NCBI RefSeq assembly: GCF_020509005.1
Contig: NC_063012.1
Location: 10,292,001-10,356,000 of the forward strand
Length of the DNA stretch: 64,000 nucleotides
Source of the DNA: Fulvia fulva
Lineage: Eukaryota > Ascomycota > Dothideomycetes > Mycosphaerellales > Mycosphaerellaceae
Direction of reading: 5' to 3'
In this document: piece after piece, positions 22,954 to 33,151 of the stretch
Layout: each line of letters opens with the position of its first letter
Position numbering within the stretch: the first letter of the stretch is position 1
Made by a program: the position numbers and the translations under genes
The notes under the pieces: model-generated
Seen by the model: the letters and a program-made list of their open reading frames with translations, nothing else
Told to the model about the DNA's origin: nothing
The model's database searches: none

Positions 22954-23816
22954 TCACTGTGCGCTCTCTGGAGGGAGATGCCGCCCCAGCTCGGCGAGGT
23001 CTATCTGGGTCGCACACTCCCATTCATCTTGTCGACGCGTCTTCGGGACTGGACTGGCGGTAGCACTCATGCTCTCCCAGGGGCTTGGATCTGCAGGAAT
23101 CTGAGGACTGGAGGAAGGTCGTGGATCACTTTGATCTCCCGCCAGCGGCTTTGGAGGCGTGCTAGGCATATTGTCCCGCCACTCCTCAACTATTGGATTC
23201 GACCCTTTAGGATTCCCTGCCGCACCTATGCTGACCCCCGAGGCACCATCGTCCGTCAAATCGGGAAACATGATGTCTTGGTCAGGAAGTGGACTCAAGC
23301 GCCACAATCGTGCTTGGTCTAGCGTGCGTAGATACACCTCTTCCGCCTCTCGCACTTCTTTGGACAGGGTCATGGAGTGGCGAAGATGGTTGACATCAAA
23401 TTGGTTCCTGGTCCATGTCTTCTGCCAGCCGGGCAGGCCGGAGTCGATTCCATCAAAATGAGCTTGGAGGGCTTGCCGGTGACCGGTGTGATGAGTCCGC
23501 AGGCGCTCGTGCGCAAGTTGGAGATGTTGCTGTGCCATTTCTCTGCCGGTGCGTACCGCTGTCTTGACTGCCTACGAGCTGTTAGGAAAGTCAGTAACCA
23601 GAAAGGGTCGGTCGAACTTACTTCATGCTCGTCCTGGGCGTGCTCAGATCGATCATCACTCTGGGAATTTTCTTGTGTCTGTCCTTCATCCTGCTGGTCC
23701 TCGAAAACCTTCTGCCTGATCTCTGTAGTGTTGATCACGCTTCCAGTCGATCGATCGTGCTGTGATGGACCATTTGCTTCCGTTTCTGGCCCCAAGTGGA
23801 GTTTTCTCTCGATAGT
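22954..23816 (-). CDS. Hypothetical protein, 5'-truncated tandem paralogue (copy 1)
   Basis: Two exon-like blocks on the minus strand: 23622 up to about 23816, and 22954-23571, joined by a 50-nt intron with a GTAAGT donor. The second block reads ...LPGWQKTWTRNQFDVNHL, RLSPLPDQ, FPDLTDDGAS and SSPQIPADPSPWESMSA, and matches the neighbouring copy at 23999-25796 throughout. The first block (containing IRQKVFEDQQDEG) has no ATG and is bounded upstream by a TGA, so the region corresponding to the first two exons of copy 2 is missing. The only in-frame ATG is at 23538. It is therefore either a truncated duplicate or a shorter gene with an unseen first exon in the roughly 180 nt before copy 2 ends. 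I do not recognise the family. Confidence 0.5.
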
Positions 23817-23998
23817 TCAGAAACGTATGTAGTCATAGTGTGAAAGAATCGTTCTTCAAATTATGAGTTTATCCTTCGTAACCTCAACAAAGATGGACAA
23901 TTGACGGCCGACGTGTGAGAGGCGAAAATGTCGTGATCAGATCACACTAAGACCTGAGGCAGTCATCCTTTCATCGATTCTACATGTAGCGACTGGTT

Positions 23999-25796
23999 CT
24001 AACGATCACTCTGGGAGCATGATCTCGAAGGCACGCCTGCATTGGCCTTCTTGATAAGCATTCGAGTTTCCGGAGTGGCTGCCGCGCTCATACTCTCCCA
24101 AGGCTGCGGCTCCGGCCTGATTTGTGGACTAGAGGATGGCTGCCGGTCGATCTGACCTTCCGACAGTGGTTGTGGAGGAGAGCTGGGTAGGCCCTCACAG
24201 AATACCTTCACCTTCGGGTGAGTCCCATCGTTTCCTGCTGCGTTTCTGCTCATATTAGAGGCACCATCATCTGTCAGATCCGGGAATGTATTTTCTTGGT
24301 CTGGCAGTGGGCTCAGCCGTAAGTCCCTTGCCCGCTCTAGTGTACGTTGATATGTTTTCTCAGCTTTGCGGATGTTGCTGGTGATGACCATACCTCGGAG
24401 CAGATGATTGAGGTCGAAATCTTCCCTGCTCCAGGTAAATAACCACCCAGGAATCTTAGGATCGGTCCCTTGCAGATGATGTAGTAAGGCAAGACTGTAA
24501 TCTTGTCGATGAGACTGCAGCTGTTCGACGAAAAACTCGAGTTCCTGTTGTGCCCTGAGCCTCTCATTTCGTGCAGATTCCCTGGCGGCCTAGAATGTGT
24601 CAATAATTGTCATAGAACGTAGCATAGGGACTCTCCAACTTATATCTTCCTCGTCCTGAGCATCGGTTCCGTGTCTACCTTCTTCGTTTTGCTAGTCACT
24701 ACCCGCCACGTCTTGATCTGGCTCGAACAACAGCTGGTCAATTTTATCTATGTCGGCCACTGTCTGAAGATGATCGACCAGCCCATGCTTCTCCAAGTGC
24801 TCCGTGGAAATCCTGATGACCTCCATCGCGTAATTTGCCGAGAGATCATTAGCCTTGACAATGAGACTTTCTACCTCAGCCTTTCGTCCCTCAAGATCGT
24901 TGAGCGCCCGTCCAGCGTCGTTCTACACGTCATCAGTCCCGGGCCAACATGTGTTACCACACAGACCTAACTCACCACAGCTTCTTCCAGCTGCGCTAAT
25001 GAGTGCACGTTGTATCTGCCAGCAATTTGATCAGCCTGTTGTTTCGCATCGACGCTTTTGATGCGTAACCCAAGCTCCTCCACGAGAAGATCACAGCGTG
25101 CATTCAGGCCTTCGTTGATAATTTGTTGCTGCGTGGACAGTCCCTGTGCGTGGACAGCGGCTGCGATCGCTCTGATCGCAGCTTTCGAGCAAAGTACATG
25201 CTCAACACGATTCCTTGCCTGTCCTCTCCTCAGAGGAAGCCGCCTCGGCACGGTATGTTGATCTTGGCTGATCTGACACTGAACGGCTGGCCGTGGTTGT
25301 AGAACTCGTCTAAAGGTGTTATCGAATCTGTTAAGCTTCTGCCAGAAAGGCTTGTTGAACAGGTGGCTGAGCCAACGGCACAATCTAGGGCTCTTGCTAG
25401 GGTGAGATACCTGCCAGTGAGATGCGACTTTGTAAACTCGTGCCATATTCTGGCAATCTCGAAAGCCCTTTCTTCTTGTACAGACCGTATCTATAGATAA
25501 TAGTTTCCGTCGGAGCGCTGAGGGCGTGGGGAATTCGAGCTCGATGCCTGAGTCTTTCATGTTGAAGCCAGGTACGATGGCCTTTGTTGGACGCACATGG
25601 AACTCCGCTTTGCCATATTGGTCCTTTGTCAAGTTGAGTGTGTGCGTCCGGATATCAATTACCGCACAGCGGTTCTGGCCGGTGCACGTGATCCTGACCC
25701 GCGAACAATACTGTCATTCACTTGCCCTTGGACCCTGAGCATGTGTCTGTCGGAAATTCCTGACGTCAAGGCAGTGAGCTGAACAGCCTTCTGCAT
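23999..25796 (-). pseudogene. Hypothetical protein, damaged tandem paralogue (copy 2)
   Basis: Minus-strand blocks 24976 to about 25713, 24644-24922 and 23999-24589 read as one protein family member. The most 5' ATG (25794-25796, MQKAVQLTALTSGISDRH) is in a different frame from the next coding stretch (CSRVRITCTGQNRCAVIDIR), with the switch near 25708. Block 2 has an in-frame TAG at 24692-24694 where copy 1 has CAG. Its 3' donor is ATAAGT (24638-24643) where copy 1 has GTAAGT. The third block contains PGWLFTWSREDFDLNHL, RLSPLPDQ and FPDLTDDGAS, and ends at a stop. A weak alternative GTGGCG donor just before the TAG, after FEPDQD, would bypass both lesions in phase 0. The function was and is unknown; no domain was recognised. 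Confidence 0.6.
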
Positions 25797-26127
25797 GTTG
25801 TAACCTCTTCCTCAATACACATGAGCCTTTCTCAATCGCATTCCGTCCCACGCTCTTGATGGTAAGCAAGATGCAAGGCTCGAAATATTCGCCACGAGCG
25901 GATCCCCCTCGCAGTCTCTACTACAACGCGACGGGTTCAGGAGATCAGCCACGGAAGCGAAAGGCATCAGGTGCTCTCGACGCAGATTATGATCGGGAGC
26001 GACATCGATCAAGACGAGTACAGCCCCCGATTATGTGGTGTACCCTCGAGACTGCTGCTGAAACAAGCAGGATTCGGGCGATAGGTCGCCGCCTCCAAGT
26101 CGACTACAAGGAGCAAGATTGCCTCAG

Positions 26128-27706
26128 ATGGCACCTCCAAAGCGGCGCGCAAACATTTCCACTAGGTCTTCATTTGCTACCACCGTGCAAGCAAGTCGCC
26201 CATCAGTTCAAGCCAGAAACACACCTGCATCACCATCTCCATTCAGCAGCTCGATGAAGAAAGATGGCGAAGACATCCGTTTACTCATAAGCCCACTTCC
26301 ATCAAACACAATGAACCTTGCAATGAGCCGGCCAGAGTTCACCGTCAACCAGGCAAGCGTGGCGGAGAGGCACAGCCACTTCTGCGGCAAGTCGCGGTTA
26401 AAGGAAAATGGAGACCTGCAACGTTCGAACAACGAGAATGAAGTGCAGTACATCGAGGGCGACATCATCGAGGCCAACTTCGTTGTGATCCTTCAAGACG
26501 GTGCAACTGCTCCGCCTGGGCACCCAGCTCGCGCGGACAGTGCTCGCGAGTCTGTCTTCACTGGCGCGCATCAAGGCATCATTTGGGCCAAAGGCAAGAA
26601 TGTCGCCGAAAAGGACGTGTTCGATGTGTTTCTGTGCGGTACCAGTCACGGAAACGCATACGAATATGCAATCAAGACCGCTAAGGAGGATCCCAATCCC
26701 GTCGCACTTATATGGCGATACAAACACACACGGCGTTCAACACTTCCTCAAAGTCATCTTCGTCCACCCGATCAAGGCTTGGCCAAGCGTGAAAGGCACC
26801 GTCGTCGACCTTCGTCGCACTGTGCCCATCAGGACGATCGCTGCCATGCGACGGGTCGCATACGTGCCCGAGTCTGAGAAGTTCAAAGTCTCTCAAATGT
26901 CGTCTGCACAACACAAGAACAAGGTGACCAAGTGGAACGCGAGTCAGGGCCAGAGAGAACCATCCAATACTTCGGACATCTCACAAGCAGCCGATGCCGT
27001 TGCTGGCGCGCATGACTCAGATGACAGATCAACTTCCGTGGGCACTGAGCTGATGGCCGCTGATCACATCAAGTCAGAGACTGATCTTCGGGATTGGCTT
27101 AAGCGCGCTCTTGAGACAGGTATTCCGCTACCCGACATTGACCGCGTGCTGACCAAACACATGACCAACCCTTCGTCAACATCCTCCAGCACCTTGTTAA
27201 CCTCGCCGACATCGTCCGCGATGATGACCGGCAAAGAGGACTCCGACACCTCGGACATCGCCGCGAAGCAGTCGCCGTCGCCTTCCGTCAAGATCGGGAG
27301 CAAGCAGCCGAATCCTTTGCTGCACGACGGGACCAGTCTGCAAGAGTTGCTGCAAGGTGCCGTTCAGGACGCCTCGGGGATCAAGGATGGCAAACTGAGA
27401 CTCCCCACCGTCATCAGAGACCAGCTCATGCACGAACAGAAGGCCGGTACTTTGGGATCCCTCGTCACCAAGACAGGCGGCTTCGGGTTCGCGGAATCGA
27501 ACAGCAACACAGGACACATGATCAGTCCAGCGATCAAGGCACCACTCGATCACCATAGTGGAAATGTGCAGCAAGCGCAGCGATTTTCGATCGCTGCCAG
27601 CAATGGCGGTGAGAGCAAGCAGAAGAGCAAGCAGAAACCCAAGCCAGACCAGACTCTGGGCCCACGGAAGCAATTTGCCAAGGCAGCTAAGGAGAGACGG
27701 GTATGA
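26128..27706 (+). CDS. Hypothetical protein with an internal frameshift
   Basis: Frame 1 runs from MAPPKRRANISTRSS (26128) through MSRPEFTVNQASVAERHSHF, EGDIIEANFVVILQDG and VFDVFLCGTSHGNAYEYAI to WRYKHT at about 26731. The protein then appears to continue in another frame as HGVQHFLKVIFVHPIKAW through to RKQFAKAAKERRV and a stop at 27706, about 525 residues in all. The switch lies in a short CA repeat (about 26725-26733); one missing CA unit would explain it. No convincing GT-AG intron covers the switch. Residues after about 270 are Ser/Thr-rich with a Lys-rich tail. I do not recognise the family. An upstream frame at 25858-26110 could encode an additional 5' exon, but no clear splice pair was found. 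Confidence 0.55.
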
Positions 27707-28018
27707 AGACGCCTGGAATTTGAGTTTGCGGCGCCCATGATGTTGTTCGGAGATGATTGTCGGCGAAGGAAGGAACCCAGCAAGAGAGGCTGTTGGCGGT
27801 CTCTTGTGGGCAAGTCTACGATATTGTTTATCGGCATGCAAGCACTGCATCTCTCTGTAGCCCGTATCTGCTGGCGTTTACATTAGCGTATCACAAGAAA
27901 GAGCTGCCTGTAAGCGCTTGAGCTTCAACACTTCCTCCTAAATCAGACGGACCGCGTCGACAAGCTTCTTCGCGTCGCTCTCATCGGTCTAAAATGCCAT
28001 CCACGCCGTGCCCCAACC
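27707..28018. other. Intergenic region
   Basis: About 310 nt; the 3' region of the plus-strand gene. Nothing else was recognised. Confidence 0.4.
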
Positions 28019-28383
28019 TCACGGACTAACAGCAAACACCTCAATCGAAACATCACAACTAAGCCCATCATAAAGACTCGACGCCACATTCCACGCATCG
28101 CCACACGCGAAATTCCGATTCCCATCATTGATAGGAGCGACCGTACCCGTTATACTACAGGTCAATGGACAAGTACCATCGGCAGCTCGAGTAGGCACGC
28201 GGTGTGGACAGGTATCCGGAGATAGCTGGAGCAAAAAGCTGTCGCAGCATCCTGCTGCTTTAGTTTGGTGACAACGTTCTTGACAGCCGGACACAAGGGG
28301 ATGGCTGCACGGTCTTGCAGGTCATCAGCGAAAGGCGTTGCCAGAACGATCGGTAACATTGAGAGAAAAATCTTGGACTGCAT
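28019..28383 (-). pseudogene. Possible small secreted Cys-rich protein, frameshifted
   Basis: The minus strand starts MQSKIFLSMLPIVLATPFAD (28383), a plausible signal peptide, followed by LCPAVKNVVTKLKQQDAATA and FCSSY, a pattern seen in small secreted fungal proteins. That frame ends after a further stretch at 28162. A second frame, one base out, continues from the same place with Cys-rich sequence (LSPDTCPHRVPTRAADGTC, PLTCSITGTVAP, RNFACGDAWNVASSLYDG) to a stop at 28019. Joined, they would give a protein of about 120 residues with several Cys. No GT-AG intron joins them, so a frameshift or an assembly error is the simplest reading. The short form of 73 residues alone remains possible. Confidence 0.35.
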
Positions 28384-29488
28384 CGTTGCGGAATAGCAAG
28401 ATGGATGAAGGTGTTCGATAGCTCGTGGTTAGTGGAGAAGCCGCGAACAGACCGTGATATATGTATTCTGTCGAATAGACTGAGCCGTAGCGGGATCGTT
28501 TCAGCTAGCCACGAGGCAACGAAGGGCAACAGAGATGTGTAGCGCGAGTGTTTTGTAGCATCGAATAGCTAGACTTCAACACTGCGCGGCACGCATTCGG
28601 GTGCAGGATGCTTTAGCTCAACCTACTTCTGCCGCTTTCGAAGATCTCGACCTGGCTTGGCGTCAGCCACATCCTGAAAAGAACGCTGGCACCAGCTGGC
28701 TGTGGAAGTTCTGACATGTGGCAGCACTTGTCCGGTGGCATTAGTGTCGAACGTGGCGTTTGCGCTGATCACCCCGGAAGTGGCCCGTGCTTAGCAGCAA
28801 GAAGGATCAGGACCATGAGGCAAGATGTGATATATGCAATTGTGGTCATCGTGTCGGTATAAAGCTGTGAGGGATACGTACTTCGACGAGCGTAAGTGCT
28901 GTTACTAGGCCACCAGTAATGGTCGTCATGACATGTCGTGCGTCGCGCCAGCGAAATCTGCTTCTCCGACGCCAGAAATTTTAGTAGTATCTGGCCTTGG
29001 CAATGTTGAGGGCCGACTTTGCGGTTACGTACTTCCTGATCGCTCCTTTGCGCGTTTCTCGCAGTTGCTGTCATGGTTAAGATGGTCCTGAGAAGCAGAG
29101 CATGTGATGAATATGTCGGACATTTGGGGTATGGATATGTCTAGTACTTTCCCTGATGCGCACCATGTCCATGCTGACCCATCTGAGTGGTGTGCATGGT
29201 TAGTGCACCGTCATCGCAGCCCACAAATGACCTTCATGCATCCATCATTGATACCCAGGTAGTAAGACTGTCGTCATCAGTAGAAGGACGTCGTATCGCG
29301 AACTAGAGAGTCAGTGGAGCAGCCACGGCACCGAAAGAGCTGTCGCCATTCATGCCAGCATCCTCGGGCTTCATCGTTCCATTTAGCAGAGGGCAGAGCC
29401 TTTATTCAACCATGTTAGCTAATGCTCGCGCAAAGAAACATCAAAGAAAGAACGACACGAAACCCCCTCATGCACTTCCATGAGTCCA
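28384..29488. other. Intergenic region
   Basis: About 1.1 kb with only short frames. One minus-strand frame (28769-29074) ends in a hydrophobic stretch, but it is too weak to call. No repeat or RNA gene was recognised. Confidence 0.4.
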
Positions 29489-32400
29489 TCACAAAATGAA
29501 CTCAGAATAGGCCTGTGCGGTGAAAGAAGTGGTTGCTCTTCCACCATCGGCGTCAGTAGACTCTGTGCGCTTCGCATCAGTCTTGCGCCCGTGGGAGCCA
29601 CCATCTTTCAATGTGTTCCTATGTGAGCAATACTTGCAGGTGAAGGTGGATACTGACTTGCGGTTGGTCTTGATGTGCCCGACTTGCCCACAGTTGGCAC
29701 ACTTGCGGGCAGTGCCGTCCTTCGTGCGACCTTTGCCCTTCTGCGGTGTACCGTCTACATTGCCGTTGATGGCAGATGCTGGTCCATCTGCGTCAGATGG
29801 GCCCGGCGAAGCGGCGGCAGAGGGTGAGGCGCCGTCGGCCGTCTTGCCTTTCTTGAGTCGCTCTCGAGCCTCGCGTCGGTCGGCGTTGCGCTTGATGCGA
29901 GCAAGCTCCTTCTCGATTTTCTCTTTCGCGAATCGGTCTTTCTCGGCGTCGCCTGTCGGGACGTAGGACTTGAGGCTTTCGAGCATGTCAGTAGGTTCCT
30001 CTGCTTGGCCACGCTTACGACGAGCGGCATACTTAGCATTTGCCGCAAATTCCTTCTCCATCCGTTGCTTCATATATTGCTTGATGACTTTGGGGTTGGT
30101 GATTACGTGCTCTTCATCCGGGCGGTCGTTACCAGCGGCATCGCGACCTCCAGAGCGCCTGATTACAAGAGTCTTGTCCCCACGAGCCGCACTGTGGCCG
30201 CTGAACTGGCTCATGTCGTCGTCATGACGTGAAGGGCCTCCTGGCGTGCCCGCATAAGATCTTGGAGTTTCAGCCCGAGCGGAGGGGAAGTCGGCCTCGG
30301 TGTCAAGCTCGCCGTCCATTTCATCATCCGAATGCTCCCTCTGCTCTGACAAGTTGCTCTTCTGGGCGTCCCAGATGCGGCGAATGGAGTCATCGTACGC
30401 CTTCTGCTGCTTCGCGACATTGTATGAATGACCTCCATTTTGACTGCGCTTGTGAGCATCGAGCTTGTCGTTGATGCTTTCGCCTGCAGCTTTGAAGCCA
30501 CCTTTCATGGAAGTCTTGACGAAGCTGAAAGCGAGCCCTCGACCACTGGGATCACCTTCGCCATGTATCATAAGCATGGCTTTACCTTGTGTAGCGTTCA
30601 AGAAGTTTTTGGTGGCACGCCACGGTGCAAGCTGCTGCTCAAGGCCAGTGGTTTCTTCTGCGTCCTTTTCATCGTCGGCATCTTTGGTCTCACTGATGCC
30701 AAGATCTGACAAGTGCTGAACACCGACCTGCATAGAATCCAGGAGGCAGACATCTTCCGGACGGATCCAACCGCGAAGCGTCTCTGCATCTGGTACCTGT
30801 TGACCCGGCATTGGCACCCACACTCCATTGCTGCCCTCGCCTCGGTTAGAGGTTCGTTCATACTTCATGAATTCGCGCATCTTGCTGCGAGTCTGTGGCA
30901 TATCATGACCTGGGAGATGTGGCATGAGAGTGGCGTTGTCGAGGACCTTATCCTTGCGATGTATGCTCTTTTCGAAGATACGATAAGCAAGTGCCTTCAG
31001 GCGCTTCTTGGCGGCGTCAGTGACCTTGCGAGAGTGCTGGCCAGGGACCTCGGCCAGCGGGAACTGCTGGCCAACGACATGCAGGTTCTCGACGTTGCGC
31101 AGGTAGAGTCGATCGTAAGTTTCGTGAGTGCTGCTGACTCCAATGATGAAGTCGGAAGTCTTGCCTTGGTGTTGGAATACTGGCGCACGGAACAGTCCGT
31201 TCTGCACTGTAGGCACGGTCTCGCCCTTGTCCACATGGCCAAAGTTCGCAAAGGGGCTCTTGTCCTGAGTCAGAAGTACTTGAGTCTCTCCAATTGGCTC
31301 CTTCGGCCGCTCTTGGTCATCTGCGTCCCTCTTGCGGTAATAGTTTATAAGGCGATTGCCCATGCCGAAGTTGGATAGCATCATGGGCGCTTCCTCGGAA
31401 TACTCGAGCAGCAGCATTGATGCGTTATCACCAAGAGATAGATCTTCTGCCTTTGCGAAGACTTCCTTGGCCTCACGGCCCTTGATAGCCTTTCTCTTGA
31501 TGTGCTTCGGCTTAGAAAATTTAAGCTCCTTGAAGATGTCCTTCTGCCGAAGTTCGAGAGAAGGCCGGTGGAAAGCACGCTTTTCTTTGTCAAGGCTGAC
31601 CTTATAGAATGGGTACTGTAGCTTGATGGCAGGGTTGCTGTGCTCGACCGCCATACTCCCGAGTGTGCTGCGGACCTTGTGTTGGTGATTCTCTTTGAGG
31701 AGGTCATATGCCAAGTCATTGCTGATGTTGTAGCGCTTGGCAATGTCACGACTGAGCGCAGCATCACGTCTGTCGCCGGGCATGCGCTTGATCCTCTTCT
31801 TGATGCGAGGCGCATGCTCGTCAATCAGAAGATTCGGATCGTTGAGGTCCAGCGCAACGGACTTAGCAAGCTTAGCTGCGGCGCGCTCGGGTTCCTCGAA
31901 AGAGAGGTAATGCTCTTCCCAGGGCGCAGCCATAGCAGTGTTGAAGCCACCGGTACGGCGCTTCTTGGCTGGGCGCAAACCCTCCTCCGCATCCCAGTCA
32001 CCATCTGAGCTACGACCATCGAGCACGAGGTTGTCGCCGACAGAAGCGGAGTCAATACTTGGCAAGTCCCAATCTTGACAGATCAGCGCCAAATCTTGCA
32101 TAGTGACGTTGCCAATGCGTTCGTTGACGTCGAAGTCGCTCGAGGCGAGATCGTCGTCACTATCGTCCTTTGCGGAAGTTGCCTGCCCTAGATGGACGAT
32201 GCTGTTGTTGAAGGTGCTGTCCTGGCCAGCCTTGTTGCCTGCTGCCATACTTCTGAAGCTGCGCTCTTGATCTTGAAGCAAATCCAGTGATAGCTTCGTC
32301 GGGTTCACTGGCTTCGGCGGCTTCAGCGGGGCTTTACCCTTGTACTGCACATTACGCGGTGGGAACAAGTCAATGAAGCGAGGCGCCTGATGCTTGTCGT

Positions 32401-33151
32401 AACTGGGGTAGAGCTTGTGGAAGCTGTCCTGGTCGAGATCTATGGTGTCCGTGTCAACAGTTTCTCCATCCAGCTTGCGCTTGGCCAGGTTGAACAGTCG
32501 CTTCTGCATAAGTTCTTCAGGATCCATGTTCTCCTCATCTTCGCCATCCTCCTCTATACTCGTAGGCGACATAGCGGACAAGCGTTGATCGTGGAGCGGA
32601 GGTGGACTAAGGGATGACTGCGACATCCGCGGTAGCGCCATGCGTGTCAACGGAAGCGATGGAGCAGCGAATGATGGCAGCGCCAGAGCTGACTTACTGG
32701 GCAGCGCGAGTCCTGGCCGCTGAGGTACTTGTGAGAAGCCATTAGTGGGCTGTGGATGGCGCTCGAGTTCTGGCGAGGACGAGGTACGTTCGCCGAAGAG
32801 GTCTTTAGCATCCTCGCCGTAATCATACCCGTCGTCAGAGGACTCCTTGACGTCGCTGTAGCCATTCATGTGCGACACCTCCGGCAAACCACCCATGCCG
32901 CCCGGCACGGCATCGAAGGCGCTGTCAATAGCATCATCACCTCCCACAGCATGTGTCGCCTCCTCTTCTTCCGGTAGATCGTCGTCGCTGATATCCTCAA
33001 AGTCCACCGCATCGTCGGCCTTGTCGCCCTGGTCTATCACGTAGTTGTCGCCCAGACCCGCCATGCCTGCCATCCCGCCTTCCTGCTGCATCGCCCAGCG
33101 CAGGCCTGCCTCCGTGTCCTCCATCATCTCGTCCTCGGTTGCGTGCGGCAT
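29489..33151 (-). CDS. TAF1: TFIID subunit TAF1
   Basis: A single long frame of 1220 residues, a normal size for fungal TAF1. The N-terminus is acidic (DAVDFEDISDDDLPEEEE), as in the TBP-binding region. The central conserved TAF1 domain (DUF3591) includes APWEEHYLSFEEPERAAAKL, NDLAYDLLKENHQHKVRSTL, MLLLEYSEEAPMMLSNFGMG and FIIGVSSTHETYDRLYLRN. Near the C-terminus is a zinc knuckle starting CANCGQVGHIKTNRK. There are no bromodomains, as in other fungi. It scaffolds TFIID at core promoters. The segment after the knuckle (SVSTFTCKYCSHR) is odd: a GTCAGT...CATAG stretch of 39 nt here is a multiple of three and could be read through or removed without changing frame. Confidence 0.93.
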   Translation of the reverse strand: MPHATEDEMMEDTEAGLRWAMQQEGGMAGMAGLGDNYVIDQGDKADDAVDFEDISDDDLPEEEEATHAVGGDDAIDSAFDAVPGGMGGLPEVSHMNGYSDVKESSDDGYDYGEDAKDLFGERTSSSPELERHPQPTNGFSQVPQRPGLALPSKSALALPSFAAPSLPLTRMALPRMSQSSLSPPPLHDQRLSAMSPTSIEEDGEDEENMDPEELMQKRLFNLAKRKLDGETVDTDTIDLDQDSFHKLYPSYDKHQAPRFIDLFPPRNVQYKGKAPLKPPKPVNPTKLSLDLLQDQERSFRSMAAGNKAGQDSTFNNSIVHLGQATSAKDDSDDDLASSDFDVNERIGNVTMQDLALICQDWDLPSIDSASVGDNLVLDGRSSDGDWDAEEGLRPAKKRRTGGFNTAMAAPWEEHYLSFEEPERAAAKLAKSVALDLNDPNLLIDEHAPRIKKRIKRMPGDRRDAALSRDIAKRYNISNDLAYDLLKENHQHKVRSTLGSMAVEHSNPAIKLQYPFYKVSLDKEKRAFHRPSLELRQKDIFKELKFSKPKHIKRKAIKGREAKEVFAKAEDLSLGDNASMLLLEYSEEAPMMLSNFGMGNRLINYYRKRDADDQERPKEPIGETQVLLTQDKSPFANFGHVDKGETVPTVQNGLFRAPVFQHQGKTSDFIIGVSSTHETYDRLYLRNVENLHVVGQQFPLAEVPGQHSRKVTDAAKKRLKALAYRIFEKSIHRKDKVLDNATLMPHLPGHDMPQTRSKMREFMKYERTSNRGEGSNGVWVPMPGQQVPDAETLRGWIRPEDVCLLDSMQVGVQHLSDLGISETKDADDEKDAEETTGLEQQLAPWRATKNFLNATQGKAMLMIHGEGDPSGRGLAFSFVKTSMKGGFKAAGESINDKLDAHKRSQNGGHSYNVAKQQKAYDDSIRRIWDAQKSNLSEQREHSDDEMDGELDTEADFPSARAETPRSYAGTPGGPSRHDDDMSQFSGHSAARGDKTLVIRRSGGRDAAGNDRPDEEHVITNPKVIKQYMKQRMEKEFAANAKYAARRKRGQAEEPTDMLESLKSYVPTGDAEKDRFAKEKIEKELARIKRNADRREARERLKKGKTADGASPSAAASPGPSDADGPASAINGNVDGTPQKGKGRTKDGTARKCANCGQVGHIKTNRKSVSTFTCKYCSHRNTLKDGGSHGRKTDAKRTESTDADGGRATTSFTAQAYSEFIL

